6,394 nt of DNA, from NCBI GenBank assembly GCA_017430675.1, contig JAFRMM010000025.1, positions 1 through 6,394 of the forward strand. The letters are read 5' to 3'. How positions within the stretch are numbered: the first letter of the stretch is position 1; every line of letters starts with the position of its first letter. Under the pieces are notes generated by a model. That model had not been told where the DNA came from and did no database searches. It was given only the letters and a program-made list of their open reading frames with translations. Position numbers and translations under genes: made by a program. Shown one piece after another: positions 5,752 to 6,394 of the stretch. The DNA is from Prevotella sp. (GTDB lineage Bacteria > Bacteroidota > Bacteroidia > Bacteroidales > Bacteroidaceae).

Positions 5752-5796
5752 GGAAAAATATTCACCGAAACACTTGGAACGAGCCGATATTTTTCC
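5752..5796. promoter_or_regulatory. Inverted repeat spanning the gdhA promoter (possible operator)
   Basis: GGAAAAATAT at 5752-5761 has an exact reverse complement, ATATTTTTCC, at 5787-5796. An overlapping pair, TATCGG (5748-5753) and CCGATA (5784-5789), is also complementary. The left arms lie upstream of the -33 element and the right arm ends directly before the -7 box at 5797. The arm centres are 35 bases apart. This is a candidate binding site for a regulator of gdhA. The A/T-rich content makes chance a real alternative. Confidence 0.3.
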
Positions 5797-5804
5797 TATT
5801 TTTG
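5774..5804 (+). promoter_or_regulatory. Bacteroidota-type promoter of gdhA
   Basis: TTG at 5774-5776 is followed after 20 bases by TATTTTTG at 5797-5804, matching TAnnTTTG at -7 with a standard spacer. The predicted leader is about 40 bases, A-rich, and lacks a good Shine-Dalgarno sequence. Confidence 0.7.
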
Positions 5805-5837
5805 TCCCATTATTCATAACAAAATGGTAACAACTAA

Positions 5838-6394
<557 letters not shown>

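Overview
The window looks like chromosomal DNA from a member of the Bacteroidales, most likely Prevotella or a close relative. The protein sequences resemble Bacteroides/Prevotella versions of housekeeping enzymes. Three promoter candidates fit the Bacteroidota pattern (TTTG or TTG near -33, 19-20 bases, then TAnnTTTG). Most starts have A/T-rich leaders with little or no Shine-Dalgarno sequence. The tRNA does not encode its CCA end. Genus-level placement is inference.

Layout, left to right. Bases 1-3553 hold three co-directional minus-strand genes, read in the order purB (adenylosuccinate lyase), an rRNA pseudouridine synthase of the RsuA/RluB family with a long Gly/Gln/Arg/Tyr-rich N-terminal extension, and asnS (asparaginyl-tRNA synthetase, cut by the left edge). 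Gaps of 60 and 65 bases suggest an operon. A tRNA-Val(TAC) gene lies just upstream of purB on the same strand (3651-3725) with its own promoter. Further right, a minus-strand pair encodes a phenylacetate-CoA ligase (paaK-like) and a small protein with two ACT domains. The pair ends in a strong intrinsic terminator at 3755-3797. After a 240-base divergent intergenic region with two back-to-back promoters, gdhA (glutamate dehydrogenase) starts on the plus strand and is cut by the right edge.

How the genes fit together. purB, the pseudouridine synthase, asnS and the tRNA serve purine synthesis and translation. The arylacetate-CoA ligase, the ACT protein and the glutamate dehydrogenase next to them could jointly serve aromatic amino acid/aryl-acid interconversion linked to glutamate/2-oxoglutarate. 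The 2-oxoacid:ferredoxin oxidoreductase such a route needs is not in the window.

The most unusual signal is a pair of 50-base arrays, each of five 10-base units based on CCTAGGAYTG. They fill two separate intercistronic gaps (before asnS and before the ACT gene) in the same orientation, and each ends in the same variant unit next to the downstream gene. I do not recognise them as a named element. Other points of interest are the low-complexity, RNA-binding-like extension of the pseudouridine synthase, a tRNA promoter built into the arm of the preceding terminator, and an inverted repeat across the gdhA promoter. I found no mobile element, CRISPR array or defence system, and no convincing new multi-gene system.
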